A stretch of DNA of 64,000 nt from NCBI GenBank assembly GCA_039621445.1, contig CP154955.1, forward strand, positions 8,482,241-8,546,240, written 5' to 3'. Shown piece after piece: positions 41,395 through 53,078 of the stretch (positions are counted from its first letter, which is position 1; each line of letters opens with the position of its first letter). This stretch comes from Euglena gracilis. Taxonomy: Eukaryota > Euglenida > Euglenophyceae > Euglenales. The notes beneath the pieces were generated by a model. The model was not told the DNA's origin. It saw only the letters and a list, made by a program, of their open reading frames with translations, and ran no database searches. Both the position numbers and the translations under genes were made by a program.

Positions 41395-42110
41395 ATGAGG
41401 AAACACTGTGCCTTCGTGGTCAGCAAAACAACCGTCACACACAAACTCGTCACAGCGAACACATTTACGGGCTGTTTGTGTGCTACATTCACAAGGATGT
41501 GTGGGCTCAGCATGTAGGGATGCTTTGAGGCAGGGCGGTTCTAGAAAAAAAAAACTCCACTATCACAGCACATTCAATGAAAAATCCATAGAGAAAAATG
41601 ACCTCCGTCATCGCCCATCCACCCAAAAGGGCAAAAAAATGCGTTTTCCGACGTTTTATTTTTGGACCCCGTTCAAGTCCTAGGTTGCTCATTTCTGTCT
41701 TGAGAAATAAAAAAAAAGTGTACCGTCCCTCATGGACTGCCCTGCTTTGAGGACATCAATCAAAGGGGCAGCGGAAGGGACATCCCCCCACAGAGCTCGT
41801 GGAATGCCCATTACGTCCCATGAACACACCACTGAAGCGGGGGAAAAATTATCCAAAGTGTAGGCGGAAACGAGATCAGTTCCAACGTTTTTTTGAGGTT
41901 CGATCACTAAGCAGATACATTGTTTAAATTCATGGCTAAAGAGGAGAAAAAGGAAAACTTAAAATTCCATCTTTTAATAAGCAGAGGGAAGAAAGAAAAT
42001 TTTTTGGAAAACCCAGATTTTGCCAAAATTAATTTTTCCAAAATAAAAAATTTTGCCAAAAAATTTTTCTCGTAATTGTTTGCCGTAATTTTTGTTTTTG
42101 TAATTATGTG
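41395..42110 (-). mobile_element. Second mariner-like copy, main body, truncated
   Basis: Aligns with 14597-14860 and then 14905-15790 of the full copy, with a large internal deletion. The minus strand again encodes the Cys-rich tail and the GDVPSAAPLIDVLKAGQSMRDG-like region (read in two pieces, GDVPSAAPLIDVLK and AGQSMRDG). The right terminal repeat is eroded. Confidence 0.8.
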
Positions 42111-42768
42111 TGTGTTTCTTTGTTAATTATAATTATATGATGTGTGTGCTGGATATGCAATATATGTATATATGCTTACATTTTATGTGTCTGTGTTTGT
42201 AAACAATTTTTTTTGTTATTTGTTTGCAGTTTGTTTTGTACTGGTCTCTTTCATGACCATTGCTACACTCCGTATATTATTACGGTCGATGGCGCTGAGG
42301 CATCCCAACGTTGGATTTATTGGCAAAGGCCTCCATTTTCTTTGCCTGCGAAGTGTCTTCACAGCACCACCCAGCAATTGCAGGCACACAACCAATATTC
42401 AGTGCTCCGCATCTGAGTTATCGCAAGGGAACTGCGCAGCTTGTTGGGATACAGCTGTGCCAAATTTCCTCTGGCTGGTGCCCAACTTTTCACACACATA
42501 AATCAGCGAAAGACGCTCCTGGCGGTCAGCCCCTATGACATAAAGGATTTTTATATCATTTATATAATTATTGTCATCAGTATTATTTCACTGATTTTTT
42601 TTTATTTATGATCCACAGACACGCTCATATTTATACATATATACGTGTGTGTGTGTGTGTGTGTGTGTGTCTGTATGGTATGTGAACATATGTATGTGTG
42701 TGTGTGTGTGTGTGTGTGTCGCTCATAGATATTGATAGATAGATATTTCGATCGATCGATCGATGATC

Positions 42769-42840
<72 letters not shown>

Positions 42841-43594
42841 TTACCCCCCTTTTCGTTGAAACCCCTCCCTGTCAGCGGCATTTTTCTGGAGCATATATTT
42901 TTTCTTTGTGTTGGCCACAGTTTCTGAAGAACTTCAGCCAAAACACTTCAAAATTGTGTTCTTCACGTGGCTTCGAATGCTTTCCCTTAAGAATTTGGTG
43001 ATTTGGTGCTTTGCGAGAGGACAAATGGTACAACTGTAGAGGCCAATTGCTGTGGCGTGGTCTGTTTTTTTTATATTACGGTATTGTTGACACAGCGTGT
43101 CGTTGGCACACCCCGTTGTCAACGGCGCTTTCTTTGGTACATTGGAATGTCAACGACAAGGGGGGGGGGATATGGCAGGGATAACTGCAGCCCCCCAAAG
43201 GGGTTCGTTCAGTTATTGAAGGAGTTGGTACGCTGCACCCATGTCTTGTGTGTGTGCAAGCAACGCAGTTTGCTGACATTGATGCATTTGCATTGGCTTC
43301 GATGTCAGGAGACAATTTACGTAGACGCTCGGCACCAAGAAATGACCGAAGAAGGTCTTTGCAGGTTGCAGGTGCAGGTGTGTTGTTGCATATGTGTGCA
43401 CGCAAATAACAAGTGCCAATCCTCCAAATGGGGTGCTCCCTGGGTAAATGGAAGTGTATTTTCAAAAATATTCATTCATTTCTTGCAGACGTTCTCCCAT
43501 GCATAGAAGTGAAGGAACACCTTGAATGGACTCTGCTTGGGGTCTTAAAATATTTAGATTTATATTCCTTCTGAGGACGCTTGTATAACATCGT
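42111..43594. other. No confident gene; simple repeats
   Basis: A moderately exon-like frame at 42240-42360 (SMALRHPNVGFIGKGLHFLC) might be an upstream exon of the mTERF-family gene but has no recognised motif. 42646-42720 is (GT)n, 42727-42840 is (GATA)n, and 43084-43165 is a GTGTCAACGAC-type repeat. Confidence 0.5.
42646..42840. repeat. (GT)n then (GATA)n microsatellites
   Basis: GT arrays interrupted by CTGTATGGTATG, followed by TCGATCGA and about 20 GATA units. Confidence 0.95.
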
Positions 43595-43814
43595 CAGGAG
43601 TTTTTTTTTAGTCGTGGACCCCAGGGGGGGGGTAGGTTGGGTGGGTCCGGCCGAGCCTCCCCCGGGGGGGGGTCCCCCCAGAGGGGGGTGGGATATATTT
43701 TTCGGCGCCAAAGGCGCCGAAAAGGTGCTATTTTTAGCACTTTTCGCGATTTTTCAGCCATTTTTTTTTGTGGGTCCCCCGGGACACCCCCCCCCGGTCT
43801 TAAAAAAACCCCTG
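43595..43814. mobile_element. CAGGGG-T-run hAT-like MITE, copy 5, intact 8-bp TSD
   Basis: Ends CAGGAGTTTTTTTTTAGTCG and GGTCTTAAAAAAACCCCTG. Perfect flanking repeats AACATCGT lie at 43587-43594 and 43815-43822. The core has GGCGCCAAAGGCGCCG and TATTTTTAGCACTTTTCGCG as in copies 3 and 4. Confidence 0.95.
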
Positions 43815-44121
43815 AACATCGTGTAATCTGGACTCCACCCTACTGGGGAAGAGAGTCCAGCCAGCCAGGACCTTTTTTGCAGCCAGCAGCTCCAGCCGGA
43901 CTGCGGACCCCCCCTCCGCCCCCCCCCCCCCCCCGGAGGTCGAGCGTTAATAAAGTTTTTGCAGCCCGGCGGTCCAGCCAGCGCTTTCTTTCTCAAGCCA
44001 GCATTTTTTCCAGCTGGCTTGCCCCGGGATCTTTCCTGATCCCACATTTTTTTGATTGAATTGTTTCCCAATTCCTTTTTTGGCAAAAAAAAACCTGAAA
44101 AGGTCATCATCGTGTTGGGTA

Positions 44122-44411
44122 CAGGGGTGTTTTTAGTCTTGAACCCCCTCCCCCGGGGGGGTAGGGGGGGTGGGTCCCTTGAAGCCCTTCCCCCCCCCAG
44201 GGGGGTTGGGGGGGAGGGGCTGGTGGGTATATCTTTTTCAGCGCCGAAAATTTTGAAAAAGGTGCTACTTTTAGCATTTTGGTCATTTTCGGGCAATAGT
44301 GGGTGGGTCCCCCAGGACCCCCCCTCCCTCCCTTGGGGGGGCCACCCCAGGGGGTGGGTGGGTGGGTGCCGACCCCCTCCCCCCCTCCCCCCGGTCTTAA
44401 AAAGGCCCCTG
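44122..44411. mobile_element. CAGGGG-T-run hAT-like MITE, copy 6, TSD GTTGGGTA
   Basis: Ends CAGGGGTGTTTTTAGTCTTG and GGTCTTAAAAAGGCCCCTG; flanks GTTGGGTA at the left and GTTGGGTA at the right, with the terminal base shared. It ends about 50 bp before the mTERF exon. Confidence 0.9.
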
Positions 44412-44460
44412 TTGGGTACCATCTATTGTGAGAGCATGGTGCACCTCAAACATCGTCCAG

Positions 44461-44736
44461 CCTGCCGACCATTATGGCATCGATGTGCATAAGGCAGTGG
44501 CTCGTTATCCGCCGCTCAAGCATTACAAGCTGGAGAGAGTTGCCCTCAGCACGTCATATTTGGAACAGCTGGGTGTTGATGTGTGCCGTGTGGTCTCCAT
44601 GTGGTCAGAGATCTTGGCACGCGACATTGGTAGAATGGAAGGAGCGGTGCAATGTTTGCGAAGCAATGGAGTGGACGTTGCAAGAGCCGTAAATTCTTTC
44701 CCAGCCATTCTCGCACAACGGCCATCCATCCAGAGA
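44461..44736 (+). CDS. mTERF-family protein, exon 1 recovered
   Basis: Ninety-two codons, phase 0/0, from CATCGTCCAG to AGA|GTCGGA. It reads YGIDVHKAVARYPPLKHYKL, LEQLGVDVCRVVSMWSEILA and YLRS-like QCLRSNGVDVARAVNSFPAI. It shows the three-helix mTERF repeat, in which a helix ends L-x-x-x-GVD and is followed by x-x-V-x-x-x-P. mTERF proteins bind nucleic acid in mitochondria or plastids and act in transcription, splicing or ribosome assembly. At least two repeats are present. The N-terminus and targeting peptide were not identified. Confidence 0.8.
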
Positions 44737-45299
44737 GTCGGAAATGGTGAACGTCTCATTCTTGGTTTTATGTTCTGTGCCTCTTTTTAGTGCAAGACAT
44801 TTCCAAATTCGGGCAGTTATTGTCCCATTTTTCTTTGCTCGCCAACACTGACAAGGTTCTTGCCTTCGAATTTGAGTATTCTGGTTGAATCACACAGCCT
44901 AAAACCTAAAAATTTGTGACCTTGATCTTAAATATGCCCCAATCTTCCCCAAAGCTGGATCTTTTTTTGATTTTGATTCAAACCCTGTTGGGCAAATGAT
45001 TCCGTACCCAGTTACCAGGAGCATGTTTTTAATTATAAGGTCCCCTTCTTGGGGGGTTGAACAATTTCCAATTTCTTTTTTCTGGACGTTGAACATTTAT
45101 TCCATCGGGTGTATCGAAGTGTTTTCTAATGTTTCTTTTCATCACAGTTGCATTCGCGCTGTGTCATATTTTTCATCGTCCATTAGAATAGGCTCTGTGG
45201 CGTGGGTGTTCGTTCATTTTCACTCTGCTGTTTATTTTCTTTCAAAACTGCTGATGTTTAATTCGGAATTGCTTTTCCTTCTCTGCTTTCACGCTTCAG

Positions 45300-45404
45300 A
45301 AGAAGCTGGATGTTCTAAACTCCAATGGCATACCAATAAAAACGATCAACCGCTCTCCAACCCTTTTCCGGCTGTCCATCCATACTTTAAATGCCAATTT
45401 AAAC
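45300..45404 (+). CDS. mTERF-family protein, exon 2 (AT-rich)
   Basis: Opens after CACGCTTCAG and ends AAC|GTAAAG, phase 0/0: KKLDVLNSNGIPIKTINRSP, then TLFRLSIHTLNANLN. It is one further mTERF repeat (L-x-x-L-x-x-x-GI and R-x-P-x-L-F), joined in frame to exon 1. It is clearly AT-rich, unlike the GC-rich exons elsewhere. If not spliced, the frame runs to TAA at 45495-45497. Confidence 0.65.
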
Positions 45405-45497
45405 GTAAAGCACATGCTTACTCTGCTATCAGAATTTAATACCCAAAATATTTCTTTAATACCGAACAATTTCCTGTTTAAACAAGATTGCTCTTAA

Positions 45498-46137
45498 TGT
45501 GCTTTGTTCAAGTCTGAACCCACAGTTTTCTGGATGTTTGATTTTTAGGTGCTTGTACAGGTATCTCTCTCATCTTTCCGTTTTAGCCAAGAGGCCATTG
45601 TCAATGTCTGGTGGTGGAATGATGGCAGGAGAAGAGAGGATGCACAGAGACAAACATCGGTCGCACTGGAAATTGCCCCTAAGGGAAAAGAAACTGTTAG
45701 GCAAAAAAAAATTCGAAAAAATTTTGCAACAAATTTATTTTTAGCCATTTTCGGCCATTTTCGGCCATTTTTACTATTGGTGCTTGTCCATGACCCCCGG
45801 CGGCCTTCAATTGTGGCCAAATACCAAATTTTATGGCATTTTTTTCGTCATGCGCTAGCTATTTCCCCCAAAAAAGGCGCAATTATTAGGTCCAAAATGG
45901 AGCCTTTCTGGTGAAAAAAATGTTGTATCCACCCAAATTTTTCTGTCTTTTCCTGAATGGTACCATTGCCCGGCTCCACATCAGGGGAGATATTTGGGTG
46001 GCAAAACCACACCCCCTGGGGGGGCTTTATATTTGGGGGGTTTATATTTGGGGAGGGGGCTGTATATATGGGGGGGTATGAGAGCCTATTAATCCTGAAC
46101 ACATTCGGTTTGCAGTGAGAAAAATAGCCACGGGATA
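45498..46137. other. Intron with a GGCCATTTTC repeat and a CCAAATAT foldback
   Basis: Contains tandem CATTTTCGGC (45745-45770) and a G-run block with TTTATATTTGGGG and GCTGTATATATGGG (46020-46075). The same ingredients occur in inverse order at 50585-50830, so both belong to one dispersed element. Confidence 0.6.
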
Positions 46138-46266
46138 ATGAGACACTATTTTCAGACTGTCGTGAGTCTCCGGCCACGGTGTTCGAAAACAGAATTTTTT
46201 TGGATTTGCGCGTTGGCGCAAATTCGCATGCATTTTCAAAGCTAAGTGCGAGTTAGGCAGCCTAAG
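46138..46266. mobile_element. Right-end fragment of the palindrome transposon
   Basis: Matches 5128-5250 of the full element, including TTGCGCGTTGGCGCAA and the terminal repeat with two substitutions (46243-46266). Confidence 0.85.
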
Positions 46267-46689
46267 AGCAAGTGGAAAAAATTTGGCTAGCAGAAATTAT
46301 TTCTTGAAGTGGATTTGGGTTTCATCTGGTGGTTCTCGAAATTCTCAGATTGCCTAAATCAGCGAAATGCACAATTTTAACTGCTTAGAACGGAATTTGT
46401 GCCGAACAGCTCTGACCGATTTCCTCCATTTGCTTCATTTTTATTAACATTTTTATTAAAACATTTGAAAATATTAATCTGTTTCCAAGAGCGGGAAGGG
46501 TGGCTTGATAAGGATTAATTAAAGGTTGTGAGGGGGGAGAACCCTGGAAAAAAAAACATCCTACCTGGTTGGACACCCCCAGATAAAAAAAATTGTAACC
46601 ACCCACTGTATCGGAATCCAAGGTTGGCAAAATATAACAAAGCTCAGGGGGATAAATGAATCGTTTGTATGGAATCCAACCCCTAGTTG

Positions 46690-47285
46690 AGAGACTCTTT
46701 GGGGTAGCTGCTGTCCTGTAGGAGCTTGGCATCATCGTAATAAATGGAGACTCCCTGCACCCCAGGGCCTGGGTCGAAAGCAACGACTCCATGGTCTACG
46801 GGCACAATGCTCCCGGGTCCCAGTGTGCATGAACACAAAGCGGCGTGTTGAAACGAGGGAATTCCATTGCGCATTTGTGCTTTGGCACAAATTTTTTTCA
46901 TGGCAAAAAATAAAACGCTTTGCGCTTTGGCGCAAATTTTTTACTTTTTTGCAATTCAACATGTGGGTGACCATTGCCGCACTTACACAATGATAACAAT
47001 ATATGTGTCAACACGCGTTTCCATTGCGCCACAGCACAACAGGGATGTTTATGAAGAATGGAAATTTAAGAGTTATATTGCGCCAAAGTGCAAGTAGAAA
47101 TACAATTTTTAAAATTGTAAAGCAACGTGGGTGTTGCCGACGCGCAATATAACTGCTTGAAACTTAACTCTCAACGACGGGAGACAACGCAGCACGCACA
47201 CATTCAAATACATCTGCTATTTGAAAAAAATATTGCGCTTAAACGCAAACAGTTTTACATTGCGCTTAAGCGCAATGTAAATGTG
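46690..47285. mobile_element. Internal fragment of the palindrome transposon, mainly inverted
   Basis: 46750-46860 is the reverse complement of 5025-5130. Palindromes TTGCGCTTTGGCGCAA (46919), TTGCGCCAAAGTGCAA (47077) and TTGCGCTTAAGCGCAA (47258) follow. Terminal repeats are absent, so it is a rearranged relic. Confidence 0.75.
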
Positions 47286-47289
47286 AATG

Positions 47290-47637
47290 GAAATGTATAT
47301 ATACACACATACACACATATATAATATATGTAATATAATACATATATATATATACATACATACATATATATATACATAATCTAAATCTCAAGGACATATC
47401 AAACACATTCTTCGGCTTCATAATCATATTCCAAACGAGGACATATATAAATATATATGTATACATATATATGTGTATGTATATATGTACATATATGTAT
47501 ATATACATACATATATATACATAATGTATGGTATGTATATTACATATATATACATATATAACATACACACACATATATATATATATTTATATGATTATAG
47601 ATATATTATATATATACATATGTGTGTGTGTGCATGT
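47290..47637. repeat. AT/TATG/TACA microsatellite block
   Basis: Low-complexity AT-rich array flanking the foldback element on its left. Long Tyr/Ile frames are artefacts. Confidence 0.9.
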
Positions 47638-47918
47638 GGCAGCCTCCAACTAAAGGGGCCCCCGGGGGGGGGTCCCTTTAGTTGGATCAGGTCAAAATAT
47701 TTTTTTTGCGTTAATGATGGAATAGGATTAGGGTTACGACTTAGGGTTAGGGTTAGGCCTAATTTGTACATCAGTGATAGGTGTACAAGTTGGGCCTAAA
47801 GCTAGGCCAAAATCGTAACCCTAACCCGACTACATCATTAACACAACAAATTTTTTTGCCGCCCCCTGATCCAACTATAGGGACCCCCCCCAGGGGGTCC
47901 CTTTAGTTGGAGGCTGCC
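47638..47918. mobile_element. GGCAGC foldback element with telomere-like core, copy 2
   Basis: Perfect terminal inverted repeats GGCAGCCTCCAACTAAAGGG at both ends enclose an inverted interior. That interior contains TTAGGGTTAGGGTTAGG (about 47741-47758) and its partner AACCCTAACCC (47816-47826), with TTAATGATG at one side and CATCATTAA at the other. No coding capacity. It is set in an AT microsatellite. Confidence 0.85.
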
Positions 47919-48215
<297 letters not shown>

Positions 48216-48255
48216 CACACACACATATACGTACATATACAAACCTCAAAGAACA

Positions 48256-48401
48256 GAGCACCTCCTCATTGGGGATACTTCCTAAAAACCTTCTCAGGAT
48301 CCAGAGCATTCCATTGCTTTCCAACCAGTGCGGTTTGTTACCCTTCTTTGAAAGAAGGGTCAATCTTCTGATCCTGGGGGTGATCAAGGGCAGAATGCCA
48401 G
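48256..48401 (+). CDS. Possible further mTERF-like exon
   Basis: An open forward frame reads SLGILPKNLLRIQSIPLLSN, then LPFFERRVNLLILGVIKGRM, before a CCAG|GTGGAC donor-like site. LG-I, I-x-x-x-P-x-L and the helix spacing resemble an mTERF repeat. It lies on the same strand between other mTERF-like exons. The opposite strand is also open, and low GC weakens coding evidence. Confidence 0.35.
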
Positions 48402-48409
48402 GTGGACGG

Positions 48410-49559
48410 TTTGACTTCCCCTGCTGTGGTTTGACATTTGACATGACGTCATTCCAGTTAATATAGCCTGAAAATCCAAAAAATACAGTGACCATATATT
48501 CAAGAGGGAAGTGGGGTGTGGGGCCTCAAAAAAGAAAAGGTCACAGATAAATCTGATTGGTCTCCTAAAAAAGGTCTTCTGAAAAAGAGGTGCAGACTTG
48601 GCCTCCTCCGCAAAAAAGGTTGGTGATATTTCATCTAAGAAATTTTGCATTTCCTAAAAATATTCTGAAAAACTGGGCGATTATTTCCCGCCAAAAATAT
48701 GTCGGAAGCAATTTTATTGACGTCCATATTTTGCAAAAGAAATTCACCTTCCCTTCGAGGGTCAATAACCAACCACAGGGGTTGCACACTAAGCAATGGT
48801 ATGATCCAGACCAAATGATATAAGCACGCTAGCTTGAGACTGTTGGGACGGCTTCTGTTTCAAATCGTTTTGAGCAACACCCGAAGACGGCAGCAGGCTT
48901 ACTCTTCAGGAAGAAAGCTGTAATTTGCGAACGCTGGGAACTCCTGTAATTTTGTCATCAAATTCATTGAGAAATAGGGTATTAAATACATTGAACAATA
49001 TCTTTCCAAAAAAACACATTCATGGAGGGTGTTCAAACAATGACGGATCAGGTTTTGGTCATGATCACCGTTGGTGGGTGAACACCCAAAGGAGGTTTGA
49101 ATGAAACAGGAACCGCGCTTTTGAATAAAATTGACCAAAAAGTTGTTCCAAACACCTGCCCTGAAAAGCAAGACCTTCTCTTCAAAAGGAAGTACCATGT
49201 GCTCCGTCATATATTGACTGTCAGTTTATATGCACCATCATTAAACTTCGAATATTTTATTATGGACCACTTTATTGACCACAAATCCTGTATAATGCTG
49301 AATGGTGGCTGGCTGATGAAAGACAATTTTTGTCCACAATCTGAATCTTTGAAAACCAAGCATCTGTTTTGAAGGGTTGCTTGCAAGTGTCGCCGAACCC
49401 CGCATGTCTTTAACCACTGTCCCCACCCTCCATTGGTACGGTGGGGACAATTACAAAAGCTTGCAAGCTTGCAAGCGATGTCTGGACAACAAGATGTCTG
49501 GCAACAAGAAGACTGGACAAGAATGAGTGGTTGTAGACGCAATGGGTGCAGGTATTGGA
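48410..49559. other. AT-moderate non-repetitive stretch
   Basis: No motif-bearing exon is seen; the sequence is neither clearly coding nor simple repeat. Confidence 0.4.
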
Positions 49560-49840
49560 AATGATGTTGACATTTGACAAGATGCAGATGCTGGACAAGA
49601 TACAGATACAGGACAAGCTCCAGATACTGGACAAGGTGCAGATACTGGGCAAGATTCAGATGCCGGCAAGATGAAGGACATGATGCAGACATTGGACAAG
49701 GTGCAGATGCTGGACAAGATTCAGATTCGAGACAAAATGCAGACATTGGACAATCTGCAGATGCTGCACAACATGCAGATGCTGGACAAGATGTAGATAT
49801 TGGACAAGATGCACACACTGGACAAGATACCATAGATACC
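49560..49840. repeat. 18-bp minisatellite (GGACAAGATGCAGATRYT)n
   Basis: About 15 imperfect copies of GGACAAGATGCAGATACT-like units (18 or 36 bp periodicity). Being a multiple of three, it opens frames on both strands, such as GQDADIGQ forward and a Cys/Ser/Pro repeat in reverse. A few more units recur at 50461-50560. Confidence 0.9.
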
Positions 49841-50354
49841 AACAATGCATTTTGATCATTCACGCAACGTGAAAGAAATTGTGAGCAACAAATCAAACCA
49901 ACACATCCAAGGAGGTCCGTTTGGAATGGGTGCTCAGGGATTAAAGAGGTCAAAGAGTTTTTGTTTCAATATGCAAATGTTTTGAGGAAATAGGATTCTT
50001 TATCCTGACATTCAATCAACTCCAACCGGAATCCACCAAAAAAATTTCGGGGGGTTCTATTTCGAACGACAACCAACAAAGGTTTAAAAAAAAATGCGGA
50101 AAATCAAATTATATGGGAATGAAGAGAACATTGCCAGATGACGCAGCATTATTTGAAACTCACACAAATAATTGACATCGTGAAATCAAATGGCACAAAT
50201 CCGTGATTTCAAAGAAGCCTTGATACAAAATCTCATCCGTCATGTTGAGACGATCTTCCATCTGGATGTGGCGAAATCGGGAGAAAATGCGCTCGCTTGA
50301 TCAGCAGAACAAAAGCAAATAAACATGTGATCGGCCCATATTAACATCAAATGC

Positions 50355-50570
50355 GCTCACCCAGTTGAAAGCAGATTGGGGAAGTTGGCCGTTGCGACCA
50401 AATACCTCTGGTCAGCCATGCCTTTGGGCCCAGCATCGCCTATCATTGCCTTTGGAGCCCTTGGTGGTGCTGGACAAGATGCTATATTGGACAAAGTGCA
50501 GATGGAAAGTGCAGATAGACAAGGTACGGATGTTGGACAAAATGAAGTGGATACAGATACTGGGCATCTG
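50355..50570 (+). other. Open frame leading into a second minisatellite block
   Basis: An ATG at 50376 reads GKLAVATKYLWSAMPLGPAS, PIIAFGALGGAGQDAILDKV, then the 18-bp repeat peptide. The non-repeat part looks protein-like, but no splice sites or homology are evident. It may be a captured or unrecognised exon. Confidence 0.25.
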
Positions 50571-50584
50571 GCAGTAGACACAAG

Positions 50585-50830
50585 CCAAAAATGGCCAAAA
50601 GTGGCCAAGAGCGGCCAAAAAGACAAGTGGGCAAATGAAAAATGGCCGAAAATGGCCGAAAATGGCTGAAAATGGCACAACTCTGGGGTTCAATTGTAGG
50701 TGCTTGGTCATAGAGGCACCAAAAAAGTTTGATCCCCCCCCCAAATATTGCCGCCCAAATATAAAGCCCCCCCTGAGGGTCTTGAAATCCCATCCAAATA
50801 TACAGCCGGGGGGGTTTGGGGGGGTTAGTC
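50585..50830. mobile_element. GGCCAAAAWGG / CCAAATATAAAGCC repeat element
   Basis: Tandem AATGGCCGAAAATGGC, then CCCAAATATTGCCGCCCAAA and CCAAATATACAGCCGGGGGG. It mirrors the content of 45745-46075 in inverse orientation. A solo GGCCATTTTCGGCCATTTTC piece also occurs at 56535-56560. Confidence 0.65.
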
Positions 50831-50906
50831 GAAAATGGAGATTTTTGAATCGTGCCACAGGAAGGAGGATGAAATCTTAATTTTTTTCTTCAACTTGTAG
50901 GCAGTT

Positions 50907-51065
50907 TGTAATTCATGATCGTTTGCAGTTTTCTGCTTTTGAATCCTCCCCAGTCCAGCTCTGTGGTTTCCGGATTGCGACGATGGAGCAGGCTGGTCGG
51001 TATTTACAAAGTGAAGGTTTTGAGTTGAAGAAGATGCTGAAGAACGCCCGCGCAGTTCTGTGTCA
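50907..51065 (+). CDS. Possible mTERF-like exon
   Basis: After TTCAACTTGTAG the frame reads QFVIHDRLQFSAFESSPVQL, then TMEQAGRYLQSEGFELKKML and KNARAVL. YLQSEGFELKKML-x-x-A-x-x-VL has the mTERF repeat pattern (YL-x-SEG-x-x-x-x-x-x-x-x-x-x-P/A-x-VL). The donor is uncertain. It could belong to the gene whose exons lie at 44461 and 45300. Confidence 0.45.
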
Positions 51066-51100
51066 ATTTCAATTTCAATCAATTTTTGAAACAATAGTAT

Positions 51101-52685
51101 CTTTATTCTCAATTTATTATGATGGACGATGATGGTCGAAAAATTTTGTGCGCAAAGGATGCTAAATAATAAATTAAATGTGCAAATGTTTGTTGATCTT
51201 CACGCTTAACAATGGTAACAATGATAAATGATTCTCCACAATTAAAGGAATGACATTATGTTTGCAATATATGACTCCTAAATTTGCATTTTTCTTATGA
51301 TGCCAGCTGCTGAATTTTGTTGCTATATATTTTTTCTGCGAACCAAGAGCGTGCTGAAAGCCCTGCGCTTTGCGGTGGGGCAGTGCTCTGGGTTAGATCT
51401 GTTCAGCAGCAGGGTGTGTTTTTGGAATATTTTGCCATTTTTTTTATTTTTTTTCTGTTGTCGGCTGTAGAAGTTCACAAGCATTGCGCGATGTGTTTCC
51501 ACTGTTTTGGGAATGAGGGTGGATTGTCTGCAGCCGAAGGTCTCGTTCCTGTCAGCCCAACCCAGATCTTCCAGCGTTTGATCTGGACCCCCCAGGTGCT
51601 TAGTCGGCCAAACTCGAACATAACCATTTTTTAATTTTTTTTTCGGTCGGTGAGCGCATTTCCTCACATGTCGAAAATTTTGATTTTGGCACCGGCCTTA
51701 CAAGAACTTTGAATATGATGTGACGAAATTTGAGTGAATTCTCATTTTTGGCACTGGCACTCTCGGTATTTTGGCCGATGTTGCTGGGTTTTTTTTGTTT
51801 GTGGGCAGCATGGCACGAAAATCCCCCAAACCCACCCCCCTCCCAAAATTCAAAAAAACCCGAAAACCTGGGTACCCACACCCCCATTTCTTGTGTGCTG
51901 CCAGCGCCAGGTGGTGTTCTGGAGGTTCGGTGGCATATCCGCCCCTTTGCTTGTTGTTTTTTTGAAGTTTTGTGGCACATTGAGAAGTTTTTGGAAGTTG
52001 GTTGCAAAAGCAGTGGAAATTCAATGGGTTGTGGAGAATTCTGCCACTGGGGGGTTGAGGAGGGGGATACAGAACACAGGAGGATTGTCACCAGGTACCT
52101 GCTGAGTTCGGTGGCAAGCTGTCCATCAGGGAAAAATTAAGGGAGTTTTTTTTTTTAGATACGGCCAAAATTTTTGTTTTAGATTGTGCCAAAATTTAAT
52201 TCGGCTGAGGACAAAGTAATTTTTCTTCGGGTTTAAAGTTCAATTCTACAATTGTCTTCAGCCAAACCTTACTGTCAAAATCACCAAATTTCACCAAAAT
52301 TTTCAGTGTTTTATTTATGAATCTGCACCATTTAATCTTGGAAGTGACTTGATGTACTGTTGGGTAATCAATGAAGTTGTTGAAGGTGTTTTAACTCTAT
52401 TTTAGCCGTTGCAATCAACCATGGGAGCAGGGATTCCCATGAACTCGTGCCACGAATGATCACGGATAATCAAGTATCAGGATGACTTTTGGGCTCTTCC
52501 AAAATCACGGATAATCACCGATTACCATGAGTAACGGCCACAAACAACAAATAGTGTTGTGAACGAGATTTCCTCTCATTTATGAGTCTGCCCCCTGAAA
52601 AAACTGGCTTTTTCATCAAATATTAATTTTCCCCCCAAAGGGGAAAACAAATATGGACAAGCGATGATACCCTCCTTCTTGCCTT
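51101..52685. other. No confident exon
   Basis: Short open pieces at 51335-51405 (FLRTKSVLKALRFAVGQCSG) and 51500-51597 could be mTERF tail exons, but their phases cannot be tied together. The rest is AT-rich intron-like sequence. Confidence 0.35.
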
Positions 52686-52766
52686 TTGGTATCTGCCACC
52701 CTCTCTCCCATGCTCTCTGTTCTGCAATCCCGCCTGCCCAGTCTCATTCCTTCTTATTTTTTCCTG

Positions 52767-53078
52767 ATGAAAAAGTCTCTGGAATTAGAGAGCAGGTTGA
52801 TGAAGGCAAGTTTGAATGCTGCTCAACATTGTGGTGCCGTTCAGGACGAGGAGGATGATGTGCTGGTGAAATGTCAAAGTGATGGGGACGAATTGCGAGC
52901 TGGTGAAATCTGGCCTCTTGAAGTGTCTGCAACACAGCGGGCCACAATGTCAAGTTTGAATAAATGGGGCACCAAAGAGGACTGCAGAAATGTGCTTAAA
53001 ACAACCTTTGTATTCCAAATTTGGCTCAAAATGACCGAAATGCCTATTAGTGGCCCGATGATGGTAGAAAGTGATTGA
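52767..53078 (+). CDS. Hypothetical ORF, about 104 codons from ATG
   Basis: From ATG 52767 the frame reads MKKSLELESRLMKASLNAAQ, an acidic DEEDDVLVKC stretch, GEIWPLEVSATQRATMSSLN and KWGTKEDCRNVLKTTF, ending in TGA at 53076-53078. It is non-repetitive and amphipathic but not GC-rich, and no family is recognised. It could be an intronless remnant or chance. Confidence 0.3.
   Translation: MKKSLELESRLMKASLNAAQHCGAVQDEEDDVLVKCQSDGDELRAGEIWPLEVSATQRATMSSLNKWGTKEDCRNVLKTTFVFQIWLKMTEMPISGPMMVESD

Noticed and set aside
42760-42840. CRISPR-like array of short repeats
   Set aside because: It is a GATA microsatellite without spacers; no CRISPR array exists in the window.
47741-47826. Chromosome end
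   Set aside because: TTAGGG units are few, paired with their inverse and enclosed in a bounded foldback element, so they are interstitial.
49207-49953. Minus-strand Cys/Ser/Pro repeat protein (248 codons)
   Set aside because: It is the reverse reading of the 18-bp minisatellite; forward and reverse are equally open, as expected for a period divisible by three.
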